Shown here piece by piece: positions 17,867 to 28,740 of a stretch of 64,000 nucleotides of DNA (within the stretch, counting starts at the first letter, position 1; each line of letters opens with the position of its first letter). Below the pieces are notes generated by a model, which saw only the letters and a list, made by a program, of their open reading frames with translations, was not told where the DNA came from and searched no databases. Source of the stretch: Microbacterium radiodurans (lineage in GTDB: Bacteria; Actinomycetota; Actinomycetes; Actinomycetales; Microbacteriaceae); NCBI RefSeq assembly GCF_008710705.1, contig NZ_VYRZ01000001.1, forward strand, positions 620,001 to 684,000, written 5' to 3'. The position numbers and the translations under genes are program-made.

Positions 17867-17876
17867 ACGCTACGAT
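17867..17876. promoter_or_regulatory. Overlapping divergent -10 boxes
   Basis: The minus-strand box TAGCGT (17867-17872) lies 7 nt before the small membrane gene; the plus-strand box TACGAT (17871-17876) faces the AraC-family gene. They share two bases, so both promoters probably cannot be occupied at once. Confidence 0.5.
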
Positions 17877-17931
17877 GGTCGTCATCCTGCCGAGAAGCGG
17901 CAGGCGAGACAGCGTCCGGAGGAATACTGCC

Positions 17932-18903
17932 ATGCACACCGTCGCCTGCATCGTCCAGCCCGGGTTCGCGCCGTTCGAGTTCGGCCTCGCCTGCGAGGCC
18001 TTCGGCCTCGACCGGACCGACGACGGCATCCCGAACTTCGACTTCCGCATCGTGACCCCCGATCCGGGCGCCGTGCCCGCGAACATCGGCTTCTCGATCA
18101 ACATCGACGACGACCTGGGCTTCGCCGACGAGGCGGACCTGGTGGTCGTGACCCCGATCCCGCGGTCGTCGTGGGATGCGGTCGACCGCCGTGTGACCGA
18201 CGTCATCCGACGCGCGGTGGAGCGCGACGCCTGGGTTCTGACGGTCTGCAGCGGTGCGTTCGCGGTCGCCGCCGCCGGGGTGCTGGACGGCAGGCGCGCG
18301 ACGACGCACTGGCGCTACGCCGAGACGATGAAGCGGATGTACCCCGAGATCGACGTCGACCCCGACGTGCTCTACGTCCAGTCCGGTCGCATCATCACCT
18401 CGGCCGGAACCGCGGCCGGTCTCGACGCGTGCCTGCACCTGCTGCGGCTCGAGCTGGGTCCCGAGGCGGCCAACACGATCGCGCGGCGGATGGTGGTGCC
18501 GCCGATGCGCGACGGCGGTCAGGCCCAGTTCATCGCGCGCCCCCTGCCCGAGGTCGCCTCGCTGTCGCTCGCGCCCATCACCGACTGGATGATCGAGAAC
18601 CTCGATCTCGACCTCTCGGTCGACCTGCTCGCGTCGCGGGCGCACATGTCGCCGCGCACCTTCGCCCGCCGGTTCAAAGCCGACTACGGCACGACGCCCG
18701 CGGCCTGGCTCGGGCGGCAGCGGATCCTGCGCGCGCAGCACCTGCTCGAGAAGACCGATCTCGGGCTCGAGCAGGTCGCCGCCGACAGCGGGTTCGGGTC
18801 GGCCTCGGTGCTGCGGCAGAACTTCGCCCGGGCGCTGGGCCTCAGCCCGTCGGCGTACCGCGCGCGCTTCGCCTGCACCGTCGACGAGGCTGTGGCATCC
18901 TGA
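17932..18903 (+). CDS. GlxA-type AraC family transcription regulator
   Basis: A 323-residue regulator with an N-terminal DJ-1/PfpI-like domain (residues about 1-190; nucleophile-elbow Cys in [13 protein letters not shown]) and a C-terminal AraC/XylS DNA-binding domain with two helix-turn-helices ([16 protein letters not shown] and [19 protein letters not shown]). The ligand is unknown; related proteins respond to nitrogen or quaternary-amine compounds. The ATG follows GGAGGA by 8 nt. A leader of about 50 nt holds a 7-bp hairpin (17886-17904). Just upstream of clpB but probably transcribed separately. Confidence 0.9.
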   Translation: MHTVACIVQPGFAPFEFGLACEAFGLDRTDDGIPNFDFRIVTPDPGAVPANIGFSINIDDDLGFADEADLVVVTPIPRSSWDAVDRRVTDVIRRAVERDAWVLTVCSGAFAVAAAGVLDGRRATTHWRYAETMKRMYPEIDVDPDVLYVQSGRIITSAGTAAGLDACLHLLRLELGPEAANTIARRMVVPPMRDGGQAQFIARPLPEVASLSLAPITDWMIENLDLDLSVDLLASRAHMSPRTFARRFKADYGTTPAAWLGRQRILRAQHLLEKTDLGLEQVAADSGFGSASVLRQNFARALGLSPSAYRARFACTVDEAVAS

Positions 18904-18916
18904 ACGATCCGATGCT

Positions 18917-18943
18917 AAAGTTGAGCCACCCAGACTCAACTTT
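18917..18943. promoter_or_regulatory. HspR/HAIR-like operator before clpB
   Basis: Inverted repeat AAAGTTGAG-N9-CTCAACTTT, 25 nt before the clpB ATG. It contains GTTGAGC-N7-ACTCAAC, close to the known HAIR consensus CTTGAGT-N7-ACTCAAG. A TAAAGT box lies inside the left arm, so a bound repressor would block the promoter. A second overlapping CTCAA/TTGAG pair follows. Confidence 0.8.
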
Positions 18944-18967
18944 GAGCCGATCAATATCAGGAGACGC

Positions 18968-21184
<2,217 letters not shown>

Positions 21185-21232
21185 CGCGCAAGCCCCGGGT
21201 GCCGTGCTCCGCGGTCGTGAGAGCATCGGGGG

Positions 21233-22057
21233 ATGCGCACGCTCCGGGCCCTCTGGGGCGCCTCCCACCCCGGACCCTCGGTCGTCGTCACCACGCTGTC
21301 ATTCGCTCTCGGACTCGCGGTCGGCCTGGATGCGTGGCGACTCGCCCTGCTCGCCGTGGCCGTCCTGCTCGGACAGCTCTCCATCGGCATCTCCAACGAC
21401 GCCCTCGACGCCGAGCGCGACCGGGCCGTCGGACGCCGCGACAAGCCGCTCGTGCGCGGCGAGGTGTCGCGCCGCACGGCGTGGATCGCCGCGGCGCTCG
21501 CCGTCGTGCTCGCTCTCGGGCTGTCGGCGCCGCTCGGGTGGGCGATGCTGCTGGCGCACGCCGTCACGATCGCGTCGGGGTGGGCCTACAACCTCGGGCT
21601 GAAGGCGACGCCCCTCTCGGTCGTCCCGTTCCTCGTGAGTTTCGGGCTCTTCCCGTCCCTCGCCTCCCTCGCCGCGCCGGAGCCGAGCCTCGCCGCGCCG
21701 TTCGCGTGGATCGCCGGCGCCGCGCTCGGCGCGGCCGTGCACCTGACCAACGTGCTGCCGGACCTCGATGACGACCGGCGCACCGGCATCCGCGGGCTGC
21801 CGCACCGACTCGGGGCGACCGCCTCCGTCTCGATCGCCGTCGCGGGCATCGTCGTCGCCGCTGTCGCGGTGCTTCTCGGCGGGCGGAGCGACGGCGTCGT
21901 GCCGTGGGTCTTCTTCGGCGCCGTGCTGGTGCTCGCGGTCGCCGTCGTCGTGCGGATGCGGCTCCACGGCCCCGATCGCGTCGGTTTCCGGCTCGTGATG
22001 GCGGCCGCGCTGCTGCTGGCCGCGCAGCTGGTGGTCGCCGCCGGCGGGCTCACCTGA
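21233..22057 (+). CDS. UbiA family prenyltransferase
   Basis: A 274-residue membrane enzyme with about eight helices that transfers a prenyl chain to an aromatic acceptor. Both Asp-rich sites are present: NDALDAERD (first, about residue 54) and DLDDDRRTG (second, about residue 180), which bind the Mg-diphosphate. Acceptor and chain length are not predictable. It starts 49 nt after clpB and converges on the FAD hydroxylase/methyltransferase/type III PKS operon. Together they look like a small aromatic-lipid or quinone pathway, although the prenyltransferase is on the opposite strand. Confidence 0.9.
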   Translation: MRTLRALWGASHPGPSVVVTTLSFALGLAVGLDAWRLALLAVAVLLGQLSIGISNDALDAERDRAVGRRDKPLVRGEVSRRTAWIAAALAVVLALGLSAPLGWAMLLAHAVTIASGWAYNLGLKATPLSVVPFLVSFGLFPSLASLAAPEPSLAAPFAWIAGAALGAAVHLTNVLPDLDDDRRTGIRGLPHRLGATASVSIAVAGIVVAAVAVLLGGRSDGVVPWVFFGAVLVLAVAVVVRMRLHGPDRVGFRLVMAAALLLAAQLVVAAGGLT

Positions 22058-22080
22058 GCCCGATCCCACCTCGGCTGAGC

Positions 22081-22161
22081 CTGAGCCCACCCGGTGCGCC
22101 CGAGCCCACCCTTCGTGGCCGAGAACGGAGGGGTGGGTTCGGCGATGACGGGTGGGTTCGG
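22081..22161. terminator. Nested inverted repeats between convergent genes
   Basis: Two copies of GAGCCCACCC (22083, 22102) are followed by two copies of GGGTGGGTTC (22131, 22150) that can pair with them. They fill the gap between the convergent ubiA and hydroxylase genes and probably end transcripts from both sides. Confidence 0.55.
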
Positions 22162-22187
22162 CGGCAGCGCAGCCCCGCCCCGCTACC

Positions 22188-23342
22188 TCAGCGCGCGGCC
22201 GCGTCGAGCCCCATCGCGTAGGCCCGCGGGACGAGCGATCCGGTCGCGCTGAGGACGGCTCCCAGCGACCGCGCCCGCAGCGCGTGGGTCGGCGCGCTTA
22301 CGGGTCGTCCCAGCCGCATGTTGACCGCGGCGATGCGACCGGCCGTGCGGGCCGACCGCAGGCGCTCCCGCTCCCACCGGGCGAGAGCGTCGGCCGGTTC
22401 GCGGCCCGTGCGGACCCAGTCGCCCAGCAGGGGCGCGAGGGTCGCGGCATCCAGGAGTCCGAGGTTCATGCCCTGGCCGCCGATCGGGCTGATCTCGTGG
22501 GCGCTGTCGCCGATGACGAGGAGCCGCCCGCGGCGCATCGCGGGAGCCAGGACACGGCGCACCCGGAACCCCGTCGCCCCGGTCAGGGCTTCGGCGGCCT
22601 CGGGTTCGCCGCGCTCGCGCATCGCCGCGCGCAGGCGCGCCAGCCGGGCGCCGGGGGAATCGTCCGGTCCCGCATCCGACTCCCCGTCCCAGGCGACGAA
22701 GCGTCGTCGATCGCCGGGCAGGGGGAAGGACTCGAGCACGCCCCCGCGGGCGAGATGCACGACGGCGACGTCGGCGTCGGCACGGCCGGGCACCGCCACG
22801 TCGCTCATCAGGTACCGGTCGGGGTACGACGTGCGCCGCACCGCCGACGGCCGGAAGACGAGGTCTCGGGCGCCCACGCCCGCCGCGACCACGACGATCG
22901 GCGCGACGCGTTCGCGCTCGGCGCCCGCGGCGTTCGTCGTCGCGACGTGCGCCCGATGGCCGTCGAGGCGGATCCGGCGCACGGTCGTTCCGCGCTCCGG
23001 CTCCGGCGCGCCGGCCGACAGCGCCGCCTCCGTCATCGCCTGCGGGAGCGTCGCGACGTACGGATGCCGGAGCGAGAGCCGGTCGAAGCGGACGGTTCCG
23101 ATGAGCTCGCCGTCGGAGCGGGCCTCGCCGCGCGACACGCGGAGCGCGTGCTCGAGGATGCGGTCGGTGGCCCCGCCCGCCTCGAGCGCAGCCAGGACCG
23201 GCGCGTGGAGTCCGATCGCGCGCGAGCCGCCCCCGCTGGTCTCCCGCCGCTCGAGCACCGCGACGTCGACGTCGCGCCGCGCGAGCTCGGCGGCGAGCAG
23301 CATACCGACCGGTCCCGCGCCGACGACGACGACGTCAGTCAC
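22188..23342 (-). CDS. FAD-dependent aromatic hydroxylase
   Basis: A 384-residue flavoprotein of the UbiH/PHBH type. The N-terminal dinucleotide site VVVGAGPVGMLLAAELARR, the middle motif with RRI/DG, and GDSAHEISPIGGQGMNLG (FAD ribityl-binding, about residue 280) are all visible. It would use NAD(P)H and O2 to hydroxylate a phenolic ring. The GTG start overlaps the methyltransferase gene by 8 nt. By analogy with SrsC in Streptomyces griseus, it may hydroxylate an alkylresorcinol made by the type III PKS to give a hydroquinone; this is inference from gene order. Confidence 0.88.
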   Translation of the reverse strand: MTDVVVVGAGPVGMLLAAELARRDVDVAVLERRETSGGGSRAIGLHAPVLAALEAGGATDRILEHALRVSRGEARSDGELIGTVRFDRLSLRHPYVATLPQAMTEAALSAGAPEPERGTTVRRIRLDGHRAHVATTNAAGAERERVAPIVVVAAGVGARDLVFRPSAVRRTSYPDRYLMSDVAVPGRADADVAVVHLARGGVLESFPLPGDRRRFVAWDGESDAGPDDSPGARLARLRAAMRERGEPEAAEALTGATGFRVRRVLAPAMRRGRLLVIGDSAHEISPIGGQGMNLGLLDAATLAPLLGDWVRTGREPADALARWERERLRSARTAGRIAAVNMRLGRPVSAPTHALRARSLGAVLSATGSLVPRAYAMGLDAAAR

Positions 23343-24033
23343 GTTCGCGTCCGACCGCCAGCACCCGGAACGGCGCCGGTCGCAGCACGTGCCACTCGCC
23401 CTGGGACGCGAGGGTCTGCCGCAGCTCCGTTGCGCGATAGCTGCGACGGATCGAGCGCAGCCCGTCGGTGCGCAGGAACGTGCCGCGCTGCAGGGGCAGG
23501 ATGCCGGCGGCGTACAGCGCGTACGCGATGCGGCCGCGCTCGATGTCGGCGTGGAGCACGAGTCCGCTCGAGAGCGCGCGGGAGTCGGCGAGGAAGGAGC
23601 GCAGCTCGGCGTCGCCGAGGTGGTGCAGGACGTGGTTGGAGACGACCGCGTCGAACCGCTCGCCGGTGGCCCGCAGGGCCGCCGAATCGGTGCTGCGGAA
23701 CTGCAGCCCCGGTCGCGCCCGCTCCCGGGCGACCTCGAGGGCGCGGGGATCGGGGTCGATACCGACCCACTCGACTCGGACGCCGTCGCGCTCGGCGAGG
23801 CGGGCCAGTCGGGCGGTGACATCGCCGCCGCCCGACCCGATGTCGAGCACGCGCGCCGGTCGGTCCAGCCGCTCGAGCGCCGGACGCAGGTGACGCCGCC
23901 ACACGGTGCCCCACGCGCTGACGACGCGGTTGACGGTGTCGAAGCGACGCAGGGTCGCGGCGAGGGCGACCGGATCGCAGTCCGGGTCGTCCATCAGCTC
24001 GCGGAGGGCCGTGTCGCGCCGGCTCAGGTCCAC
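23335..24033 (-). CDS. SAM-dependent methyltransferase
   Basis: A 232-residue class I methyltransferase. The SAM site is VLDIGSGGGDVTARLA (about residues 67-82) with the acidic strand WVGIDPDPRAL; VSNHVLHHLGD is the usual post-motif helix. Many enzymes of this kind methylate small aromatic oxygens or carbons. The GTG overlaps the PKS stop by 10 nt, so it sits between the polyketide synthase and the hydroxylase in a tightly coupled operon. The S. griseus counterpart SrsB belongs to a different methyltransferase type, so the role is similar but not the family. Confidence 0.88.
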   Translation of the reverse strand: MDLSRRDTALRELMDDPDCDPVALAATLRRFDTVNRVVSAWGTVWRRHLRPALERLDRPARVLDIGSGGGDVTARLARLAERDGVRVEWVGIDPDPRALEVARERARPGLQFRSTDSAALRATGERFDAVVSNHVLHHLGDAELRSFLADSRALSSGLVLHADIERGRIAYALYAAGILPLQRGTFLRTDGLRSIRRSYRATELRQTLASQGEWHVLRPAPFRVLAVGRERD

Positions 24034-25226
24034 GATGCGACGGGCTCGGCGAGGGGGCGTGCGGCCCCGGCGGCTGCCGGACTGCCGGCGGTCGCTGCGA
24101 CGCCGGCGGTCAGCATCGCGGCCTCCAGGGTGAGTCCCGGTCCGAAGGCGAGCGCCGCGATCGTCTCGCCGTCGCCGAGCGCCTCGCCGTGCAGGAGCGA
24201 ACGCAGGATGAAGAGGATCGTCGCGCTCGACATGTTGCCGTGGTCGCGCAGCACCGCCCGCGACAGCTCCAGGGCGTCGGGCGCGAGGCCGAGACCCGAC
24301 TCGACGCGATCGAGCACGCTCCGCCCGCCCGGGTGGACGGCCCAGGTGTCCACCCGGGCACCCGCGACGACTCCGTCGACCGCGGCGCGGATCTCCCGTC
24401 CGATGATGCGGGGCACCTCGGCGGAGAGCACCATCTCGAAGCCGGCGTCGCCGACGGTCCACGTCATGTCGCTCTCGCCCTCGTCGGTGACGGCCGTGCC
24501 GAACCGGTCGAGATCCAGCCAGCGCTCGCCGCGTCGGGCGGGATCGGCGCTGACGACCGCGGCGGCGGCCCCATCGGCGAAGAGCGACGCGGCGAGGATC
24601 TGATCCGGGTCGTCGGCGACGCGGAAGTGCAGGGTGCACAGCTCGGCGCACACGACGAGCACGACGGCCTCCGGGTCTGCGGCGCACATGCGGGCGGCCG
24701 CGCGCAGCGCCGGCACGGCGGCGGCGCAGCCGATGAAGCCGAGGTGGTACCGCTCGACGCTCGTTCGGAGCCCGAGGTCGCGGACGAGCCGGTAATCCGG
24801 CCCCGGAGCGAACATCCCGGTGCACGAGACCGTCACGACGTGGGTGACGTCGGCGGGATCGACGGATGCCGCCCCCAGCGCCTCGCGGGCTGCGGCGGCG
24901 AACAGGCCGGGCGCCGCGGCGATGTACGCGTCGTTCCGGGCGCCCGTGGTGGGGGAGAGGAGGGCGCCCGCGTCGGAGATCACCGGCAGGCGGGCAGGTG
25001 CGGCATCCGACGGTGCGGCGTCCGTCGCCGGGTCGCCGAGCGCGCTCGCCAGGTCGTCGAGCACCGTGTGGCGCGTCTCGATCGCGGAGGCGTCGAAGGC
25101 GGCGCGGACGAGCCGCTGCGAGAGTCGGCCGATGCCCGGCTGCGACGCGAAGAGGTCGCGCACCTCGTTCTGGCGGAGCAGGGCCGGAGGCACGGCGGTG
25201 CCGATGGCCAGGATGCGGGCGGTCAT
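24024..25226 (-). CDS. Type III polyketide synthase
   Basis: A 400-residue chalcone synthase-fold condensing enzyme. The catalytic triad is complete: Cys135 (SCTGMFAPGPD), His298 (VHPGGRS) and Asn331 (DHGNMSSATI), with the C-terminal loop FGPGLTLE. Such enzymes extend a starter CoA with malonyl-CoA and cyclise it to a resorcinol, pyrone or naphthol ring. Starter and product are unknown. The ATG follows a TAGGGT box by 5 nt (leaderless). First gene of the operon with methyltransferase and hydroxylase. The small residues around the active site would allow long acyl starters, but this is not provable here. Confidence 0.93.
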   Translation of the reverse strand: MTARILAIGTAVPPALLRQNEVRDLFASQPGIGRLSQRLVRAAFDASAIETRHTVLDDLASALGDPATDAAPSDAAPARLPVISDAGALLSPTTGARNDAYIAAAPGLFAAAAREALGAASVDPADVTHVVTVSCTGMFAPGPDYRLVRDLGLRTSVERYHLGFIGCAAAVPALRAAARMCAADPEAVVLVVCAELCTLHFRVADDPDQILAASLFADGAAAAVVSADPARRGERWLDLDRFGTAVTDEGESDMTWTVGDAGFEMVLSAEVPRIIGREIRAAVDGVVAGARVDTWAVHPGGRSVLDRVESGLGLAPDALELSRAVLRDHGNMSSATILFILRSLLHGEALGDGETIAALAFGPGLTLEAAMLTAGVAATAGSPAAAGAARPLAEPVASWT

Positions 25227-25231
25227 GCTTG

Positions 25232-25237
25232 ACCCTA
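25232..25237 (-). promoter_or_regulatory. TAGGGT -10 box, leaderless type
   Basis: Minus-strand TAGGGT ends 5 nt before the ATG of the type III PKS and would drive the whole operon. Confidence 0.6.
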
Positions 25238-25313
25238 ACTCCCGTCGGCCGTGGCCGGAGCGGGACTGTCGGATGCCGCGGCCCTCGTCTATGGTGCGCC
25301 GGCGCCGCGAATG

Positions 25314-25354
25314 CGACAGCGCCCCGCCGGCGGATGTTCGGCGGGGCGCTGTCG
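25314..25354 (-). terminator. Nitroreductase terminator
   Basis: Perfect 15-bp inverted repeat (CGACAGCGCCCCGCC and its complement) around an 11-nt loop, starting 15 nt after the nitroreductase stop. Confidence 0.8.
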
Positions 25355-25368
25355 TCCGACCAGCGCGG

Positions 25369-25950
25369 TCAGTCGTCGATGAGCACCGACTCGGCGACGG
25401 GGCGGCGGGTACGGGGCGACAGCTCGCGCTCGCGGATCGCGGCGGGGGCGCCCTCGACGTCGCCGAGGTCGCCCACGGCCATCACGGTGACGGGGACGAG
25501 GGGCGCTTCGATGCCGAGATTCGCCGCGAGCAGCTCGGCGTCGTACCCGGTCATCTGGTGGGTGTAGAGGCCGTCGGCGTGCGCCTGGACGGTGAAGTGC
25601 GCGGCTGCCTGGCCGAGGTCGTAACGCGCGGTGGGCACGGGCTTGCCGTCGATCTCGGTCTCGGCGACGAAGACGACGAGGGCGGCGGCGGGGCCGGCCC
25701 AGGCCTTGTTGAAGTCGACGAGCGCGTCGACGACCTTCGCGTGGGTCCCGGTGCCGCGGCGGGCGACGACGAAGCGCCAGGGCTGCGCGTTGAAGGCGGA
25801 CGGCGTCCAGCGGGCTGCCTCGAGGGCGCTCGCGAGGGCGTCCTCGTCGATCGGCGACACGTCGTCGTAGAGACGCGTGCTCCAGCGCGCGGCGAGGATG
25901 TCGAGGACGGGGGCGTCGGTCTCGGCGACGCGCTCTTCAACGAGGGACAT
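25369..25950 (-). CDS. Nitroreductase family FMN protein
   Basis: A 193-residue FMN-dependent oxidoreductase of the nitroreductase fold. FMN-binding parts are RWSTRLYDD near residue 22, ARWTPSAFNAQPWRFVV (residues 46-62) and the glycine-rich AAAHFTVQAHADGLYTHQMTG. Physiological substrate is unknown; quinones, nitroaromatics and enals are usual. The length is standard. GGGAGA precedes the ATG. It is divergent from a VOC protein gene, with 148 bp between them carrying both promoters, which may mean shared regulation. Confidence 0.9.
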   Translation of the reverse strand: MSLVEERVAETDAPVLDILAARWSTRLYDDVSPIDEDALASALEAARWTPSAFNAQPWRFVVARRGTGTHAKVVDALVDFNKAWAGPAAALVVFVAETEIDGKPVPTARYDLGQAAAHFTVQAHADGLYTHQMTGYDAELLAANLGIEAPLVPVTVMAVGDLGDVEGAPAAIRERELSPRTRRPVAESVLIDD

Positions 25951-26098
25951 GGGATTCTCCCGATCTGTTCAGTGGACTGCGTCGGACCCCATTGTCCTGA
26001 CACCGCCCAACGCCCGGTGCTCCGCCGTCATTCCCCGACATGCCGGGTCGGTCCAAGGCCCTCTTGTGCGGGTGTCGCCGCGCCGCGACCCTGAGGGC

Positions 26099-26488
26099 AT
26101 GAGCGCATTCACCACAGACGGGGCCTTCAGCGGCTTCAGCGTCGACGACATCGATGCCGCCCGCACCTTCTACGCCGACACCCTCGGGCTCGATGTCGAG
26201 ACCAACGCGATGGGGTTCCTCGAGATCCGGCTCGCCTCCGGCGGCGGCATCCTCGCCTACGCCAAGCCGAACCATGCGCCGGCGAGCTTCACGATCTTGA
26301 ACTTCCCGGTCGACGACATCGACGCCGCCGTCGACGATCTGCGGCAGCGCGGCGTCGAGACGAAGATCTACCCCGACGACCTCTTCGCCTCCGATGAGCG
26401 CGGGATCGTCCGCGGCGAGGGCCGAGGCCCCGACATCGCCTGGTTCCGCGACCCCGCCGGCAACGTGCTCGCCGTGATGCAGGCCTGA
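26099..26488 (+). CDS. VOC (glyoxalase/dioxygenase-fold) family protein
   Basis: A 129-residue protein with one VOC module pair: FSGFSVDDIDAARTFYADTLGL at the start and DPAGNVLAVMQA at the end, the two paired beta-alpha-beta units. The usual metal ligands (His/Glu) are poorly placed: the N-terminal ligand position is Ser and the C-terminal Glu of DPDGN-type proteins is absent, so it may bind ligand without catalysis. Antibiotic-binding and glyoxalase-like proteins share this look. ATG chosen from domain start. Single gene, convergent with the ABC exporter operon. Confidence 0.82.
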   Translation: MSAFTTDGAFSGFSVDDIDAARTFYADTLGLDVETNAMGFLEIRLASGGGILAYAKPNHAPASFTILNFPVDDIDAAVDDLRQRGVETKIYPDDLFASDERGIVRGEGRGPDIAWFRDPAGNVLAVMQA

Positions 26489-26492
26489 ACAC

Positions 26493-26555
26493 GCAGAAGT
26501 CGGCGCCAGCCGCGGTCATCCGACCAGGGATGCCGCAGCTGACGCCGACTTCTGC
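26493..26555. terminator. Bidirectional terminator
   Basis: Arms of 18 bp (GCAGAAGTCGGCGCCAGC against its complement, one mismatch) around 27 nt, exactly filling the gap between the convergent VOC and ABC permease genes. Confidence 0.75.
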
Positions 26556-26570
26556 CGTGCGCGAGACCCG

Positions 26571-27659
26571 TCAGCGCTTCAGCGCCTCCGACAGCTTCAC
26601 GCGGGCGCCCATGCGCAGGAGCGAGTTCTCGTAGATCTTCGCGCCGACGAGGATCGCCCCGACGCAGGTCGCGAGGAGCACGGCGAGCGAGAGCAGCGGC
26701 TCCCACCACTGCGCATCGCCGAGGAACAGGCGCATCGGCATTCCCACGGGCGCCGAGAACGGCACGTACGACATGATCCCGAGGATGAGCGGGTTGTTCC
26801 AGGCGAAGATCACGAGGAAGTACGGCGCCATGATCAGCATGAGCAGCGGCGTCGTCGTCGTGCCGATGTCCTCCTGGCGCGACACCATGGCGGCGGCCGC
26901 GGCGAACAGGGCCGCCAGCAGCACGAAGCCGAAGAGGAAGAACACCGCGAACCATGCGATCGGCGCGCCGATGCCGGTGAGGAGCTCGGTCTGATCCGTC
27001 ACCGTGAGACCGATCACCGCCACGGCCGCGAGGATGAGGATCTGCCCCATCGCGAGGACGGTGTTGCCGATCACCTTGCCGGCCAGCAGCGCCCGCACCG
27101 GCACCGCCGAGATGAGCAGCTCGACGACGCGGGTCTGCTTCTCCTCGACGACCGACTGCGCGATCGTCGCGCCGAAGATCTGCGCCGAGATGAAGAAGAC
27201 CGCGCCGAAGCCGACGGCGACGAGGTAGCCGAGGAAGCCGGCGTCGCCCGACGGATCGAGCAGCTCGACCGGCGGCAGCTGGGCGAGCGAGAGCAGGATC
27301 GTGTTGGAGACCGCCGTGTCGCCGATCACGACGAAGCCGGTGGGCGAGGAGCTGTCGGCGACGATCGCCGCGTCGACGTCCCCGCCGCGCACGGCCGCCT
27401 CGGCGGCGGCGCGGTCGGCGACCTGCTGCACCTCGAGGCCCGGGGCGTTCTGCACGTACGAGGACGCGTCGGAGGTGACGGCGACGGGCGATCCGCTCGC
27501 ATTGCCGGCGCTGAAGCCGCCCCAGATCACGAGGGCGAGGGCGGCGAGGAAGAGGATCGCGAACGAGATGATGAACGACTTGCTGCGCAGCTTCGAGCCG
27601 ATCTCGCGCTCGGCGACGAGCCACGTGCTCTGGGCGAACGAGGGGGATGCGGTGCTCAT
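26571..27659 (-). CDS. ABC-2 type exporter permease (NatB-like)
   Basis: A 362-residue membrane subunit. One N-terminal helix (about residues 30-50) is followed by an extracellular domain of about 110 residues and then five helices, the NatB/YhaP arrangement. The cytoplasmic segment SVVEEKQTRVVELLIS after helix 2 is the family signature. With the ATPase encoded just upstream (ATGA overlap, 4 nt) it should form an exporter, perhaps for Na+ or a small toxic compound; the substrate is not predictable. Confidence 0.9.
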   Translation of the reverse strand: MSTASPSFAQSTWLVAEREIGSKLRSKSFIISFAILFLAALALVIWGGFSAGNASGSPVAVTSDASSYVQNAPGLEVQQVADRAAAEAAVRGGDVDAAIVADSSSPTGFVVIGDTAVSNTILLSLAQLPPVELLDPSGDAGFLGYLVAVGFGAVFFISAQIFGATIAQSVVEEKQTRVVELLISAVPVRALLAGKVIGNTVLAMGQILILAAVAVIGLTVTDQTELLTGIGAPIAWFAVFFLFGFVLLAALFAAAAAMVSRQEDIGTTTTPLLMLIMAPYFLVIFAWNNPLILGIMSYVPFSAPVGMPMRLFLGDAQWWEPLLSLAVLLATCVGAILVGAKIYENSLLRMGARVKLSEALKR

Positions 27660-28597
27660 GAGGCGACCTCCTGGGTGCGGTCTTGCGGCATCCGGTCTTC
27701 CGGGGACGCGTCGTCCTGGATGACCTGCGCGAAGATCTGGGCGAGGGTGGGATGCTGCGGGCTGAAGCTCAGCACGTCGCCGGCGGCGACCGCGCGCTGC
27801 AGCACGCGCTGCGCGGTGCCGTCGCTGTCGACGTCGAAGAGGGCGTAGCCGCCGTCGAACTCCACGACCTCGATGCCGGGTTCACCGCGGAGCCATCCGG
27901 CGTCGCCGGTCGAGACCAGCTCGTAGCGGTGGCCCTCGTGGCGGCGACGCAACTCGTCGCGGGTGCCGGCCGCGCGGATCGTGCCGCCGGCGATGATGAC
28001 CAGGTCGTCGCAGAGGCGCTCGACGACATCGAGCTGGTGGGAGGAGAACAGCACGCCGACGCCCTGCGCCGCGCGGGACTGCAGCACGCCGGCCACGACG
28101 TCGACGGCGAGGGGATCGAGCCCCGAGAACGGCTCGTCGAGGATCAGCACCTCGGGGTCGTGCACGAGGGCCGCCGCGATCTGGGCTCGCTGCTGGTTGC
28201 CGAGCGAGAGGGTCTCGATGTTGTCGTCCAGCCGTTCGCCGAGTCCGAGCTCCTCGAGGAGGGCGCGGGCGCGGGTCGTGGCATCCGTCTTCGAGAAGCC
28301 GTGCAGCCGCGCGAGGTAGACGATCTGCTCGAGCACCTTCATCTTCGGGTACAGACCGCGCTCCTCGGGCATGTACCCGAAGCGTCGACGGTCGGATGCC
28401 GTGAGCGCGGCGCCGTCGAGGGTCACCTCGCCCGCGTCTCGGGAGAGCACGCCGAGCATGATGCGCATGGTCGTGGTCTTGCCCGCGCCGTTGCCGCCGA
28501 CGAAGCCCGTCAGGCGACCGTCGGGGACGGTGAAGCCCACGTCGTCGAGGACGCGGTGCGTCCCGTAGTTCTTGGTGATGCCGCGAAGTTCGAGCAT
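27656..28597 (-). CDS. ABC exporter ATPase (NatA-like)
   Basis: A 313-residue ATP-binding subunit partnering the NatB-like permease. Walker A GGNGAGKTT (about residue 35), signature LSLGNQQRAQIAAAL and Walker B VLILDEPFSGLD are intact. The extra about 80 residues at the C-terminus match the DUF4162 tail of exporter ATPases of this class. A minus-strand TAGCGT box at 28644-28649 would give a leader of about 40 nt, ending with AAGGAGA before the ATG. The two-gene operon ends in the bidirectional terminator. Confidence 0.93.
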   Translation of the reverse strand: MLELRGITKNYGTHRVLDDVGFTVPDGRLTGFVGGNGAGKTTTMRIMLGVLSRDAGEVTLDGAALTASDRRRFGYMPEERGLYPKMKVLEQIVYLARLHGFSKTDATTRARALLEELGLGERLDDNIETLSLGNQQRAQIAAALVHDPEVLILDEPFSGLDPLAVDVVAGVLQSRAAQGVGVLFSSHQLDVVERLCDDLVIIAGGTIRAAGTRDELRRRHEGHRYELVSTGDAGWLRGEPGIEVVEFDGGYALFDVDSDGTAQRVLQRAVAAGDVLSFSPQHPTLAQIFAQVIQDDASPEDRMPQDRTQEVAS

Positions 28598-28643
28598 TCC
28601 GTCTCCTTGAGCGGTCCGTCATCCGGTGTTCTCCGGTGACTCA

Positions 28644-28649
28644 ACGCTA
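28644..28649 (-). promoter_or_regulatory. TAGCGT -10 box of the ABC exporter operon
   Basis: Minus-strand TAGCGT, 46 nt before the ATG; unlike the leaderless boxes, a ribosome site AAGGAGA is present in between. The leader also has a repeated CACCGG. Confidence 0.4.
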
Positions 28650-28704
28650 GGGATCGGGCCGGGGTCGAGACATCCCCCGGTCGGCGGATTCCGGCCCGTG
28701 ACGG

Positions 28705-28721
28705 CCCCCGTCCGGCGGGGG
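28705..28721 (-). terminator. Hairpin after glucose-6-phosphate dehydrogenase
   Basis: CCCCCG-N5-CGGGGG, 19 nt after the dehydrogenase stop. A tandem 14-bp duplication (28727-28754, unit TCAGTGCTGCGGGC) overlaps the stop codon. Confidence 0.5.
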
Positions 28722-28740
28722 AGGCATCAGTGCTGCGGGC

